Shown: positions 35,136 to 43,023, counted from the first letter of the stretch. The stretch is 64,000 bases of DNA from Gottfriedia solisilvae (GCF_002128405.1 NZ_NETJ01000001.1:186001-250000), one strand, 5' to 3'. The notes: a model not told the origin generated them from the sequence alone. Numbers and translations: made by a program.

Positions 35136-35219
35136 ATTAAACTATCCTGTCAAATACTTAACTAAAAAAGCAGCCATTGGCTGCTACTGTTGTTCAACTA
35201 ACGCGCCAGTTAGTTGTAT
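35136..35219 (-). repeat. Array junction 26
   Basis: R2 ATTAAACTATCCTGTCAAAT, stem AGCAGCCA/TGGCTGCT, R1 35192-35219 (GTTCAACTAAC, GCGCCA, GTTAGTTGTAT). Confidence 0.9.
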
Positions 35220-35255
35220 AACAACTTTTGTTTAATTCTCTAGTCGATTTTTCTT

Positions 35256-35453
35256 TTACATCTCTTTTAGTGCATCTGGTTCAGGGATGTTATTAAACAT
35301 CTTTATTAGTTCATCTATACACATATCACTTGTAAAGCCTCCATTACCGCCTTTTACGATTTCTATATTAGCGGCTGTAATCATTAAAAAGGTTTTAGCA
35401 CCTGACTCATCTAAAGCAATGATTTTTTCTCTTATTTTGTCTAAATCCATCAT
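35256..35453 (-). CDS. 65-aa hypothetical soluble protein
   Basis: MMDLDKIREKIIALDESGAK at the start and a Gly-rich KGGNGGFTS segment. AAGGGAG precedes the ATG. Resembles small accessory proteins of toxin-immunity cassettes, but the family is unknown. Confidence 0.6.
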   Translation of the reverse strand: MMDLDKIREKIIALDESGAKTFLMITAANIEIVKGGNGGFTSDMCIDELIKMFNNIPEPDALKEM

Positions 35454-35511
35454 AAAATTATCTCCCTTGATTTGTTTGAATGATAGTAAATTCGCTATGA
35501 GAAAATGACTT

Positions 35512-35602
35512 CCTTCTTTAACTATACTACCATTTAGCGCAATAAAAAAAATCGACTATACAGCCGATCATGTTGTTCAACTAAAGCGCCAGTTAGTTGA
35601 AT
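35512..35602 (-). repeat. Array junction 27
   Basis: R2 TTAACTATACTACCATTTAG in 35512-35540, A8, stem ATCGACT/AGCCGAT, R1 35575-35602 with left arm GTTCAACTAAA and centre GCGCCA. Confidence 0.9.
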
Positions 35603-35620
35603 AAGAAAATTTTATTTCGT

Positions 35621-35932
35621 TCAAAAATATACGACTATCATATATAGATTTGAGATATAAATTTCACAATCATCCATAGTTTTTGAGGCTAATAATTCAT
35701 CAGGATATTCTTCCCATTTAGATGCGATATGATTGAGCATTGTTTTCAAATTTGTTTGAGTGAACTCTTCAGCCTCAAGTGAAACGGAGTACATTTCATC
35801 TATTTTCCAATATTTTTCTATGTTTATAACAGAAAAACTACAACCTTGTGTATCTGCAAACTTATGAAAATCATCTAAAAATTTTTTAGTTTCTTCTAGA
35901 TTTTTTGCCTCAATAAATAATGAAAATTTCAT
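35621..35932 (-). CDS. 103-aa hypothetical soluble protein
   Basis: Alpha-beta sequence MKFSLFIEAKNLEETKKFLDDFHKF with later YSVSLEAEEFTQTNLKTMLNHIASKW. AGGAGAA precedes the ATG. Not recognised; immunity-like size. Cassette gene. Confidence 0.6.
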   Translation of the reverse strand: MKFSLFIEAKNLEETKKFLDDFHKFADTQGCSFSVINIEKYWKIDEMYSVSLEAEEFTQTNLKTMLNHIASKWEEYPDELLASKTMDDCEIYISNLYMIVVYF

Positions 35933-35985
35933 AATATTCTCCTACAATATAAACTAATTTTTCATACATACTCACCAGCGATTTT

Positions 35986-36013
35986 GTTCAACTAACGCGC
36001 CAGTTAGTTTAAT
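35986..36013 (-). repeat. Array R1 site 28 (overlaps a stop codon)
   Basis: GTTCAACTAAC, GCGCCA, GTTAGTTTAAT. The TAA of the gene at 36009 lies inside the right arm. Confidence 0.83.
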
Positions 36014-36458
36014 AAGATTTTGTTCTTGTCACTTTCTTTAGAACTAAAAAAATTAATACACTCGGCAATATAAGCAAGACAATGCCTGCTACAATTAAAT
36101 TAAAGGGACTGTATTTCCATCCGGCATACTCACCTTTTCTAATAGCTTTTATATATTTACCATCATCTTCTACTGCTATTGCTATTTTCGTACTAATACC
36201 TTTTATAGAATAATATTTTGTACCCTTTTTATAAACATTGGAAAAGTTACCATAATAATTACCTTCAACATCTGAATACTTTGTAACGGTTCCTATTTCT
36301 CTATCAATTTCTGTTACATTTTCATCGCTAATAACATAAGTGAAATCATTAAAAACCACAAACTTATATGCCCAATCCGCTAAAGTATTGTTTGGGTATA
36401 AAAATGAACTTATTAATGCCATAAATATGATAAAGACAGTCAAGTGCTTTCCCCTCAC
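36009..36458 (-). CDS. Hypothetical exported protein with C-terminal anchor
   Basis: The 149-residue protein has an N-terminal signal-like helix (MRGKHLTVFIIFMALISSFLY), an extracellular domain and a C-terminal transmembrane segment (LIVAGIVLLILPSVLIFLVL). Its stop codon is provided by R1 site 28. GTG start with TAGGAGGG. Confidence 0.65.
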   Translation of the reverse strand: MRGKHLTVFIIFMALISSFLYPNNTLADWAYKFVVFNDFTYVISDENVTEIDREIGTVTKYSDVEGNYYGNFSNVYKKGTKYYSIKGISTKIAIAVEDDGKYIKAIRKGEYAGWKYSPFNLIVAGIVLLILPSVLIFLVLKKVTRTKSY

Positions 36459-36510
36459 ACTATCCCTCCTATCAGTTAATTAATTTGATTGGAAAAAAGA
36501 ATATTTTGTA

Positions 36511-36538
36511 CTTAAACTAACGCACACATTAGTTCAAT
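36511..36538 (-). repeat. Array R1 site 29
   Basis: CTTAAACTAAC, GCACAC, ATTAGTTCAAT; no hairpin or R2. Confidence 0.75.
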
Positions 36539-36575
36539 AGCAAGTCTTAATGAAGTTGGGTACTGTTGCTCATTT

Positions 36576-36668
36576 TTATTTCATTTTAGTTTTTTTCTTT
36601 GCCATAAACGCAAATGATATTGCAGCAAAAATTGAAGCTGTAGCTACTAATATTTCAATTACTACCAT
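36576..36668 (-). CDS. 30-aa membrane peptide
   Basis: MVVIEILVATASIFAAISFA followed by a Lys-rich tail; one transmembrane helix. Ribosome site is weak (ATGGATTTAAA). It is the only candidate gene in this cassette. Confidence 0.4.
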   Translation of the reverse strand: MVVIEILVATASIFAAISFAFMAKKKTKMK

Positions 36669-36764
36669 TTTAAATCCATTCTTTTTATTTAAAGTTTATA
36701 CAAACTATATTTATAAAATTATCTATTTTAAGTATTCCATTTTAACCTTAAATATCCCTTTTAT

Positions 36765-36851
36765 TTATTGAATTATACGGCCATAGTGCAACAAAAAATA
36801 GACCACCGAAGTAGTCTATGGTTGTTCAACTAACGCGCCAGTTAGTTGAAT
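36765..36851 (-). repeat. Array junction 30
   Basis: R2 TTGAATTATACGGCCATAGT in 36765-36790, stem ATAGACCAC/GTAGTCTAT with loop CGAA, R1 36824-36851 (GTTCAACTAAC, GCGCCA, GTTAGTTGAAT). Confidence 0.9.
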
Positions 36852-36866
36852 AACACTTTACAATTT

Positions 36867-37724
36867 TTATGTATATGGAATTACAACTGCTTTACACGTT
36901 TTTTCATAAAATTCTATTGGTCCTGCTCCACCGATTATGGCATACTCATAACCAATCTCTTTCATTTCTTTTAAACAATGATGAAGTAAAGAATAGCCAA
37001 TTCCATTAATTCTCTTAGTTATTGAGACTCCCATTGGTCCAAAATAACATTTTTTATTTTTATATACATCATAACAAGCGAAACCGAGAACTTCTCCATT
37101 ATTATCTAAAGCAATAAATATCGAAGGGTCAATTTGTAAGAACGCATCTTTTATTGTTTGTATCCAATCACTTGAAAAGTTATTATCTACAAAATTAAAT
37201 AGACTGGTATAATCGTTTCTATTTATTTTTCGAACTATTATTTGCTTAGTTGTTTCTGGAAATGTGTAATTACCAAGATGAGTGATCATATCACGAGAGG
37301 TTGTACCGAGGGTTAGAATAGTTTGCTTTTGATCTTCCGTTAAAAAGGTATCAGCTACATTTATATTAATTAATGCTTTTAGTAAATGACCTACATTTAG
37401 ATATACTTGTTTGTATTTTTTCATATATTCAATGGCAAGTTCCATTACTGCCAATACATCATTGGATACAGATACATTAAAAAATTCACTCATCGAATTT
37501 TGAATTTGAACACTATCCATTTTATAGTTCAAAGTTCTTAAAGAATTTAATTTTATATCACATTTCAAAGAAATTTCGCCAAGCACACCTGTATTTTCTT
37601 GAAAACAAGCTAATAGTAAGTGTTCTGGTCTTAAGACCTCATTTTTTGAAGATTTAACTTCGTTTTCTGCGTTTCTTATAATTCTTAGAACTCTATCAGT
37701 GAGATTAATATTTGATCTAGTCAA
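36867..37724 (-). CDS. Clp N-terminal domain fused to a GNAT acetyltransferase
   Basis: The 285-residue protein has two domains. Residues 1-145 hold two Clp-N repeats (SKNEVLRPEHLLLACFQENTGVLGEI and QVYLNVGHLLKALININVADTFLT), the adaptor and substrate-docking module of ClpA/ClpC. Residues 160-285 are GNAT-like (IRKINRNDYTSLFNF, FIALDNNGEVLGFACYD, IGGAGPIEFYEKTC). It may bring an acetyltransferase to ClpC partners or arginine-phosphate marks; this is inference. TTG start with GGAGGAG. Confidence 0.75.
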   Translation of the reverse strand: MTRSNINLTDRVLRIIRNAENEVKSSKNEVLRPEHLLLACFQENTGVLGEISLKCDIKLNSLRTLNYKMDSVQIQNSMSEFFNVSVSNDVLAVMELAIEYMKKYKQVYLNVGHLLKALININVADTFLTEDQKQTILTLGTTSRDMITHLGNYTFPETTKQIIVRKINRNDYTSLFNFVDNNFSSDWIQTIKDAFLQIDPSIFIALDNNGEVLGFACYDVYKNKKCYFGPMGVSITKRINGIGYSLLHHCLKEMKEIGYEYAIIGGAGPIEFYEKTCKAVVIPYT

Positions 37725-37816
37725 TATTACTCCTCCTTTTTAAGCGATTTTATCATTTTTGATTACAATAATCTCTTACAACTTATTAAAATTTCTTCAT
37801 TTTCCCATAAAAAAAC

Positions 37817-37875
37817 GAGCTGCCTTAAAATTATTGCAACTCATATTATTGAAGTAACGCGCCAGTTAGTTGAAT
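37817..37875 (-). repeat. Array junction 31 (R1 left arm altered)
   Basis: Stem GAGCTGC/GCAACTC with a 12-nt loop, R1 37848-37875 with left arm ATTGAAGTAAC like junction 21, centre GCGCCA. Confidence 0.8.
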
Positions 37876-37905
37876 AAGAAAGATCTTCTATTAGTTTGTT
37901 TAGTT

Positions 37906-38355
37906 CTATAAATAATTAATACATATGCTACTACTTTGACTCTTAATATCGTACGCTGAACTGACACTTCCCCATTTATATTTAAAAACTACATAATTAT
38001 TTGACTTTAAATTCCTTCTTCCTAACCATTTGGTTATTAGATTATCATGGAACTCTTTTCTTTTTAGTTCTTTTTCTAATGACCAATCTGACCATGATAA
38101 TTCTTCATTATTCTTTTCACTAACATAAACTAAGCTTGTTAGCTTAAGCCTATCATTAAGGAAATATAATTTAATTATGAAACTATGTTTGTCTATTTTT
38201 ACGTTTTTAATTGTGTAATTTTTATGGCCATTATCATGGTCAATGAAACCACCAACATTATTAAATAATTCCGTTTTCTTAAATTCGTCTACTTTTAAAT
38301 TACTATTGATTATTCCTAGTGAGGTTGTAATATTCCCAATTTCCTTTTGTATCAT
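37906..38355 (-). CDS. 149-aa hypothetical soluble protein
   Basis: MIQKEIGNITTSLGIINSNL at the start and SWSDWSLEKELKRKEFHDNLI in the middle. GGAGGACAT precedes the ATG. Family not recognised; acidic-basic mosaic typical of immunity proteins. Cassette gene. Confidence 0.6.
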   Translation of the reverse strand: MIQKEIGNITTSLGIINSNLKVDEFKKTELFNNVGGFIDHDNGHKNYTIKNVKIDKHSFIIKLYFLNDRLKLTSLVYVSEKNNEELSWSDWSLEKELKRKEFHDNLITKWLGRRNLKSNNYVVFKYKWGSVSSAYDIKSQSSSICINYL

Positions 38356-38388
38356 ATGTCCTCCAAATTAAAGTTCGTTTACCTTTTT

Positions 38389-38474
38389 AATCGACTAAAG
38401 TGCTCTATAATTGAACAAAAAAAAGAGTTACCATGTAACTCTTGCTAAAGAACTAACGCGCCAGTTAGTACAAT
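38389..38474 (-). repeat. Array junction 32
   Basis: R2 TCGACTAAAGTGCTCTATAA (degenerate), stem AAGAGTTAC/GTAACTCTT, R1 38447-38474 (AAAGAACTAAC, GCGCCA, GTTAGTACAAT). Confidence 0.85.
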
Positions 38475-38533
38475 AAGATTTAACACGGTAAACATATTCT
38501 TAATATCATATTAGTTTATCTAACTTTAATAGC

Positions 38534-38869
38534 TTAAGAGCCGTTGACCGTATATTGATATATCCTAAATACAAACAAGAAAAAAAGAAGAGAATGCGCT
38601 ACTAGGTTAATTACAATTATAGAATTACTTGATTGTTTTATTTTAAAGAAAGTTATAATCATTAATAAAATAATACAATGTATTATTAACAAAATGATCG
38701 AATGGGTGAAAAATATTTTAATTTCTTCAGCCTGGGTAAGCATATAATTCCTAGACTCATCTAGTCTATAAAATGAAACAATAAATTCCGAAATCCACGT
38801 AGCAATCCATAAGAAGACCGTATTTAGGACAAAAAATAATACCATTTTTTTATTGTGATGATTATTCAA
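38534..38869 (-). CDS. 111-aa membrane protein
   Basis: Three transmembrane segments (about 10-30, 50-72, 82-102). TTG start with AAGGAGTG. No family recognised. Cassette gene. Confidence 0.6.
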   Translation of the reverse strand: MNNHHNKKMVLFFVLNTVFLWIATWISEFIVSFYRLDESRNYMLTQAEEIKIFFTHSIILLIIHCIILLMIITFFKIKQSSNSIIVINLVAHSLLFFLFVFRIYQYTVNGS

Positions 38870-38946
38870 AAAACTGCACTCCTTAATTATTCATGTCAGA
38901 AAGAATAGTACACTAGAAATAATTTAAGTGATTCCTAAATTTATGG

Positions 38947-38974
38947 TGTTAAATAGAGCGCCAGTTAGTTGCTT
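38947..38974 (-). repeat. Array R1 site 33 (overlaps a stop codon)
   Basis: Left arm decayed to TGTTAAATAGA; centre GCGCCA and right arm GTTAGTTGCTT intact. The stop codon of the 38973 gene overlaps its end. Confidence 0.75.
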
Positions 38975-39158
38975 AGAAATTTTTATACTTATTCTTTTCT
39001 GGAAAAACCTTAAGATATGTGATGAAAAGTACTATTACGAATAGTAATATTAAAAAAATTTCTACTGGTGGATTAGGATAAAAGTACTCCGAGATCCTAT
39101 CTATAATTTTAAATTCTAAGTAAACAATTGCTATGAATGCAAAACACCTTATAATCAA
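38973..39158 (-). CDS. 61-aa two-pass membrane protein
   Basis: Two hydrophobic segments (IRCFAFIAIVYLEFKII and FLILLFVIVLFITYLKV). TTG start with GAGG. Its TAA is formed at the edge of R1 site 33. Confidence 0.55.
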   Translation of the reverse strand: MIIRCFAFIAIVYLEFKIIDRISEYFYPNPPVEIFLILLFVIVLFITYLKVFPEKNKYKNF

Positions 39159-39215
39159 TAAAAATAGTCCTCTATTCTTTTTAATTTTCTTAATTTTATT
39201 ATAACATTACTTTTT

Positions 39216-39299
39216 CCACTATATTGCCATATACTTCAAAAAAAATAGAGTAGCTTTTAGCTACTCTCGATCTTCAACTATCGCGCCAGTTAGTTCAAT
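39216..39299 (-). repeat. Array junction 34
   Basis: R2 CCACTATATTGCCATATACT, A-run, perfect stem AGAGTAGCT/AGCTACTCT, R1 39272-39299 (CTTCAACTATC, GCGCCA, GTTAGTTCAAT). Confidence 0.9.
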
Positions 39300-39335
39300 A
39301 AGAATTTTGTTTATTTAAAATTTTAAATAATTAAT

Positions 39336-39602
39336 TCAATAAAATTTTTCAAGTAGAAAGTTCATTATAACATCTAAAAAATAAAAGTACTCTGAGAGTA
39401 ATATTAATCCTGCAAACATGAGGCCTATTCCCACTAAAATAAAAAATCCAACCCCATAATAGTTACCGAACGATAATTCAAGTCCTTCTTTTAAAACAAA
39501 TTCTTTGTCTCTAAATTTTGCTTTAATTGTTTTATATGCATAGTTCGAAGATAGCACCATAGTAATTAATCCAATTAAAAAAAACGTAAATCCTATCAAC
39601 AT
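39336..39602 (-). CDS. 88-aa two-pass membrane protein
   Basis: Transmembrane segments at about 2-20 and 48-72, joined by a charged loop (YKTIKAKFRDKEFVLKEGLEL). CAGGAGTA precedes the ATG. Function unknown. Cassette gene. Confidence 0.6.
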   Translation of the reverse strand: MLIGFTFFLIGLITMVLSSNYAYKTIKAKFRDKEFVLKEGLELSFGNYYGVGFFILVGIGLMFAGLILLSEYFYFLDVIMNFLLEKFY

Positions 39603-39680
39603 TATTGATTACTCCTGGTTATTTTTTTTATTTCTATTTTTAACTTCGGTTATTTATAAAAAAATGTTAAATCCCTCGTC

Positions 39681-39761
39681 CAACTTAACTGTGAAATCTA
39701 TTTATAAAAAGCTGCTCGTAAGCAGCTTATACTATTAAACTAACGCGCCAGTTAGTTACAT
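39681..39761 (-). repeat. Array junction 35 (R1 encodes the end of a gene)
   Basis: R2 CAACTTAACTGTGAAATCTA, stem AAGCTGCT/AGCAGCTT, R1 39734-39761. The last codons and TAA of the ankyrin gene lie in the right arm. Confidence 0.88.
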
Positions 39762-40255
39762 AAGACTTTTTCCAATATCTCAACAATTTCTCTTTGTCCT
39801 TGTTCCTTTGCAAAAGCTAATGCGTCCATTTCTTTCATACTTTCACCATTATATTTCACCTTAATGTTTATTCCATTTTCGATAAGTCGATTTGCAACCT
39901 CAACCTGACCATTACTTATTGCTCCAAATAAAGGATTTCTTACAGGATCACTAACATCCATTTCAACTCCTATGGACAATAAATAATTCACTACATCGAG
40001 ATGGCCCCACGTAGCAGCAAGGTTTAGTGCATTTCCACCATGTGGTCCACCATCAGTATTAATATCTATCCCAATTTCAACTAGTTTTTTCACAATAATA
40101 AGTTGTCCTTTTGAAGCAGCTACGTGAAGCCACGTACCAAAAGGAGTCATCACATGTAAAGATTGAGGATTTGAAGAGATTAAATCAATCACTTTTTCAA
40201 TTTCACCGTTCTTTATTGCTGATCTAATTTCCTTTGCTATTTGTTTATCATCCAT
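39752..40255 (-). CDS. Ankyrin-repeat protein
   Basis: The 167-residue protein has about four ankyrin repeats (GTWLHVAASKGQLIIVKKLVEIGID, GNALNLAATWGHLDVVNYLLSIGVE, NPLFGAISNGQVEVANRL). Such proteins mediate protein binding and often serve as immunity or anti-toxin partners. The terminal residues LCN and the stop are encoded by R1 of junction 35. AAGGAG precedes the ATG. Confidence 0.85.
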   Translation of the reverse strand: MDDKQIAKEIRSAIKNGEIEKVIDLISSNPQSLHVMTPFGTWLHVAASKGQLIIVKKLVEIGIDINTDGGPHGGNALNLAATWGHLDVVNYLLSIGVEMDVSDPVRNPLFGAISNGQVEVANRLIENGINIKVKYNGESMKEMDALAFAKEQGQREIVEILEKVLCN

Positions 40256-40307
40256 TTTTCAATTTTACTCCTTGTTTTATTATGACTTCATAGTTGTAGC
40301 AAACTTT

Positions 40308-40392
40308 ATTAATCTATCCTGCTATTTATTCCAGTAAAAAATCGACTATATAGTCGATCATGTTGTATAACTAACGCGCCAGTTAGTTGAAG
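40308..40392 (-). repeat. Array junction 36
   Basis: R2 ATTAATCTATCCTGCTATTT, stem ATCGACTAT/ATAGTCGAT, R1 40365-40392 (GTATAACTAAC, GCGCCA, GTTAGTTGAAG). Confidence 0.9.
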
Positions 40393-40428
40393 TAGATTTT
40401 TAGTTTAATACCCACTGTGCTTATTTCA

Positions 40429-40653
40429 TTAAATCATTCTTTTTAACCAATTATAAAAATAAAGACATGCGTCCTGTTCTCCATTAAAAGTATTTAAACT
40501 TGATTTGTTCCCACGTTCACTGTAATAAACTTCCCATATTCCATTGTTTATTCCAATGCAGTAGGCTTCATTAGGTAGTCCTCCTATTAAGGAATATGCA
40601 CTTGGATCAACATTTTCAGCTATAAGTTTAGATTTTAATTGAGCAATATTCAA
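40429..40653 (-). CDS. 74-aa immunity-like protein
   Basis: Sequence EAYCIGINNGIWEVYYSERG, then LYFYNWLKRM, a pattern common in small SMI1-neighbour or immunity proteins. TTG start with AGGTGTA. Cassette gene. Confidence 0.65.
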   Translation of the reverse strand: MNIAQLKSKLIAENVDPSAYSLIGGLPNEAYCIGINNGIWEVYYSERGNKSSLNTFNGEQDACLYFYNWLKRMI

Positions 40654-40669
40654 TTACTACACCTCAGTT

Positions 40670-40697
40670 CTTAAACTAACGCGCCAGTTAGTTGTAT
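40670..40697 (-). repeat. Array R1 site 37
   Basis: CTTAAACTAAC, GCGCCA, GTTAGTTGTAT; no hairpin or R2. The duplicated segment follows it directly. Confidence 0.83.
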
Positions 40698-40701
40698 TAG
40701 T

Positions 40702-40780
40702 TTCAAGTTCAGTTTCCAAATCTCCGAGTAGTATTTTATATTCTACGACTGCCATATTAATGCGAATTATCGGAAGTAAG
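40702..40780 (-). repeat. 79-bp segment duplicated at 18892-18970 (copy 2)
   Basis: On the minus strand it encodes LPIIRINMAVVEYKILLGDL then ETELETNTTNWRVS, reading through R1. No start is present. It is the 3' remnant of the gene family also seen at 18.9 kb. Confidence 0.7.
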
Positions 40781-40787
40781 AACTTGA

Positions 40788-40961
40788 TTATATTCTGTAT
40801 CTCTTTTTTTTCAGTTCTTTTAATCGATTCTCTAGTTTCTTCTTTTTCGATTCTATCTTGGGAACCTTACCTAAAGTGAAAAAAGATAGGATACGAATGA
40901 AAATATAGTATTCACGAGTGATACCGTCACCATCTTGCGGATCATTAATAATTTTTCCCAT
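40788..40961 (-). CDS. 57-aa basic peptide
   Basis: MGKIINDPQDGDGITREYYI followed by a hydrophobic stretch (FIRILSFFTL) and a Lys/Glu-rich coil (ESKKKKLENRLKELKKKR). GGAGTGAAG precedes the ATG. First downstream member of a three-gene stretch without R1. Confidence 0.55.
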   Translation of the reverse strand: MGKIINDPQDGDGITREYYIFIRILSFFTLGKVPKIESKKKKLENRLKELKKKRYRI

Positions 40962-41049
40962 AACTTCTTCACTCCAGATTCTTTAGTTCACATAACATGA
41001 CTTATCACTATTAAAAAAAGTGTTCTAATTTATAGATACTTTTTGGTTC

Positions 41050-41271
41050 TTAGTTATATAACGAATATAAAATTATGAAAATCATAAAAACTCCAATACA
41101 TATGAACAAAATTCTTGTAAACCAATAATCATTAATAAAAGGAAATAGATCAATTTTATTCTCATTAAACTCTTTATAATGTATATAAAATTTATCAAAA
41201 TAAAATAAACCGACCCCTAAGAATATAATCCCAGTTATAAAAACAAAGATTGCTCCTATGACTTCTTTCAT
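41050..41271 (-). CDS. 73-aa two-pass membrane protein
   Basis: Transmembrane segments EVIGAIFVFITGIIFLGVGLFYF and TRILFICIGVFMIFIILYSL. AAAGGAATTG sets the start at 41271. It lies 14 bp after the next membrane gene (41286), so the two are co-transcribed. Confidence 0.6.
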   Translation of the reverse strand: MKEVIGAIFVFITGIIFLGVGLFYFDKFYIHYKEFNENKIDLFPFINDYWFTRILFICIGVFMIFIILYSLYN

Positions 41272-41285
41272 TTTCAATTCCTTTC

Positions 41286-41540
41286 TTAATTTAAAATAAA
41301 ATCAGACAAAAATATTATAAATAAAGATGCTACGGTAAAAGTTAGCCATCCTCTTTTCTTAGATACTGTTTTCTGGAGGAATTTGATTTTTGATACTATA
41401 TACATAACTAAAGGAATTATTATAATTATAGAGATGTATTTAAGCCAAAAAGAGATTCCTATTTTTTCAAAATAAAAAGAAATCAAAGTTAGTACAATTA
41501 CTATAGCAATACCTTGTGCAACGTTTTCCCATTTTTTCAT
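41286..41540 (-). CDS. 84-aa three-pass membrane protein
   Basis: MKKWENVAQGIAIVIVLTLI starts the first of three transmembrane segments. ATAAGGTGG precedes the ATG. Pairs with the gene at 41050 in one cassette; function unknown. Confidence 0.6.
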   Translation of the reverse strand: MKKWENVAQGIAIVIVLTLISFYFEKIGISFWLKYISIIIIIPLVMYIVSKIKFLQKTVSKKRGWLTFTVASLFIIFLSDFILN

Positions 41541-41639
41541 TTACTCTATCCACCTTATAACGTCAAGTGCTGATCTTATTTCTATCATAAGGAATATATT
41601 AAAATGTACAATGGAAATTTATCCCTTTATTAATTTGAT

Positions 41640-41731
41640 ATTCAATTATCTAGCCATAGAGTGAAACAGAGGATGATCGATTAACGATCATCCTCTGTTT
41701 GTTGTTGAACTAAAGCGCCAATTAGTTATAT
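41640..41731 (-). repeat. Array junction 38
   Basis: R2 ATTCAATTATCTAGCCATAG, very strong 16-bp stem AAACAGAGGATGATCG/CGATCATCCTCTGTTT, R1 41704-41731 (GTTGAACTAAA, GCGCCA, ATTAGTTATAT). Confidence 0.9.
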
Positions 41732-41786
41732 AAGAAATCATACATCTTTATGAAAAACGGAATACATCCGTCGGGTTCAATTAAAA

Positions 41787-41811
41787 AAACAGAACAATTA
41801 GTTCTGTTTAA
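41787..41811 (-). terminator. Terminator after the 34-aa peptide gene
   Basis: AAAACAGAAC/GTTCTGTTT with a 5-nt loop lies just past the stop at 41813. Confidence 0.7.
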
Positions 41812-41812
41812 T

Positions 41813-41917
41813 TTAAAGTAAAAGCTTAATTATTCCACCAGTTAATAATAGTACAGTGCCTGATAAAAGAGCAATTTGAGTTGAGCGATTAGATTTATGA
41901 AAAAGTTTAATTAACAT
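41813..41917 (-). CDS. 34-aa membrane peptide, twin of 62932-63036
   Basis: MLIKLFHKSNRSTQIALLSG followed by a hydrophobic segment (TVLLLTGGIIKLLL). The peptide at 62932 is MLIKLFHKSNRSTKITLLTV plus SILILVGGIVKIVL. Conservation of the first 13 residues and of the reading frame argues that it is a true gene. GGGGTGAGAAA precedes the ATG. Confidence 0.65.
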   Translation of the reverse strand: MLIKLFHKSNRSTQIALLSGTVLLLTGGIIKLLL

Positions 41918-42043
41918 TTTCTCACCCCACTATATTTTTTTATAAAGTAGTTCTCTTATTATTTATTATATTTCTTTGATAAAATAGAGATACCTTCGTA
42001 CAAATTTATTTTAACATATGATAATTTGCTTGTTCAATTTTAC

Positions 42044-42071
42044 ATATAACTAACGCGCCAGTTAGTTGTAG
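42044..42071 (-). repeat. Array R1 site 39
   Basis: ATATAACTAAC, GCGCCA, GTTAGTTGTAG; no hairpin. TTGTTCAATTTTA just before it may be an R2 remnant. Confidence 0.82.
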
Positions 42072-42095
42072 AAGATTTCGATTAGCGAGTGCGAA

Positions 42096-42614
42096 TCAAT
42101 TATAGATTCCCCACTCAAACAAAAAGTAATGGTTTTCGGATTGTCCGAATATGTAATCATAAATATACCCTTTTTTCACTTGTATTGTTTCAACATGTTC
42201 TAATCTTTTTAAAAGTTCTCTTATAGCTGTTTTTGGGGCATTAACCGCAACTAAATCATTTTTAAACCTACGTATAAAATCATCTTTCTTTATTGTCTCT
42301 ATGCAAATACTTGCACTCGGATAATATGTATTAATCCATACATTTTTAAGTGCCGTTTTCCATTCTTCATCTGAAGGCCTTGGCTCATCATTAATATCCC
42401 ATTCCTCTACATCGAACAATTCCTTTTTAAATAATGCAGAAAATGCCGTTTGAACATTATTAAATTTACCTTTTTCTGTGAAAATCAAGTTTACTTGCAT
42501 TGCGTTTTCTTTAAATTCATATACATCAAACAATAAATTTGTCATGCTTACATTTGCGATTTGTTCAGCAAATAAATTGAGATCATCAAACAATTCATGA
42601 ATTTCTTTTTTCAT
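42096..42614 (-). CDS. 172-aa hypothetical soluble protein
   Basis: MKKEIHELFDDLNLFAEQIA start, WDINDEPRPSDEEWKTALKNVWINTYYP middle and HYFLFEWGIYN end. GAGGTTGG sets the start at 42614. Looks like an immunity protein in size and acidity; family not recognised. Confidence 0.62.
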   Translation of the reverse strand: MKKEIHELFDDLNLFAEQIANVSMTNLLFDVYEFKENAMQVNLIFTEKGKFNNVQTAFSALFKKELFDVEEWDINDEPRPSDEEWKTALKNVWINTYYPSASICIETIKKDDFIRRFKNDLVAVNAPKTAIRELLKRLEHVETIQVKKGYIYDYIFGQSENHYFLFEWGIYN

Positions 42615-42668
42615 AATTTCCAACCTCTTACTATTTGGTCATTTCTCTATAATTATTTAAATCTCTTT

Positions 42669-42696
42669 ATACAACTAACGCGCCAGTTAGTTGAAA
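42669..42696 (-). repeat. Array R1 site 40
   Basis: ATACAACTAAC, GCGCCA, GTTAGTTGAAA; no hairpin or R2. Confidence 0.82.
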
Positions 42697-42726
42697 AAGA
42701 ACAGTTAAAAATTTAGATGATGGATT

Positions 42727-42888
42727 TTAAACTAAATACACAATTAAACATAAGCCAGTTATAACTGAAATAATAATTCCAGCTTTAAAATTCTTTTTTA
42801 ATCCATGTTTTTTAGAATGAAAAATTGAAATAAAACTTATTATGAACGATAGTAATATCATTACTAAATATACTACTTCCATTTTCAT
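42727..42888 (-). CDS. 53-aa two-pass membrane peptide
   Basis: MKMEVVYLVMILLSFIISFI, a basic loop (FHSKKHGLKKNFK), then a second transmembrane helix. GGAGCGCTCAT precedes the ATG. Cassette gene. Confidence 0.55.
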   Translation of the reverse strand: MKMEVVYLVMILLSFIISFISIFHSKKHGLKKNFKAGIIISVITGLCLIVYLV

Positions 42889-42936
42889 ATGAGCGCTCCT
42901 TTTTAAAATTTATGCAGTCCATCAATCACACTGAAA

Positions 42937-43023
42937 GATTGAACTGTCTTACCAATTTGTCCAATGAAAAAGACCGACTACTCGTCGATCATGTTGTTCA
43001 ACTAACGAAATCGTTAATTAAAT
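42937..43023 (-). repeat. Array junction 41
   Basis: R2 TTGAACTGTCTTACCAATTT in 42937-42963, stem GACCGAC/GTCGATC, R1 42996-43023 with unusual centre GAAATC and right arm GTTAATTAAAT. Confidence 0.8.
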
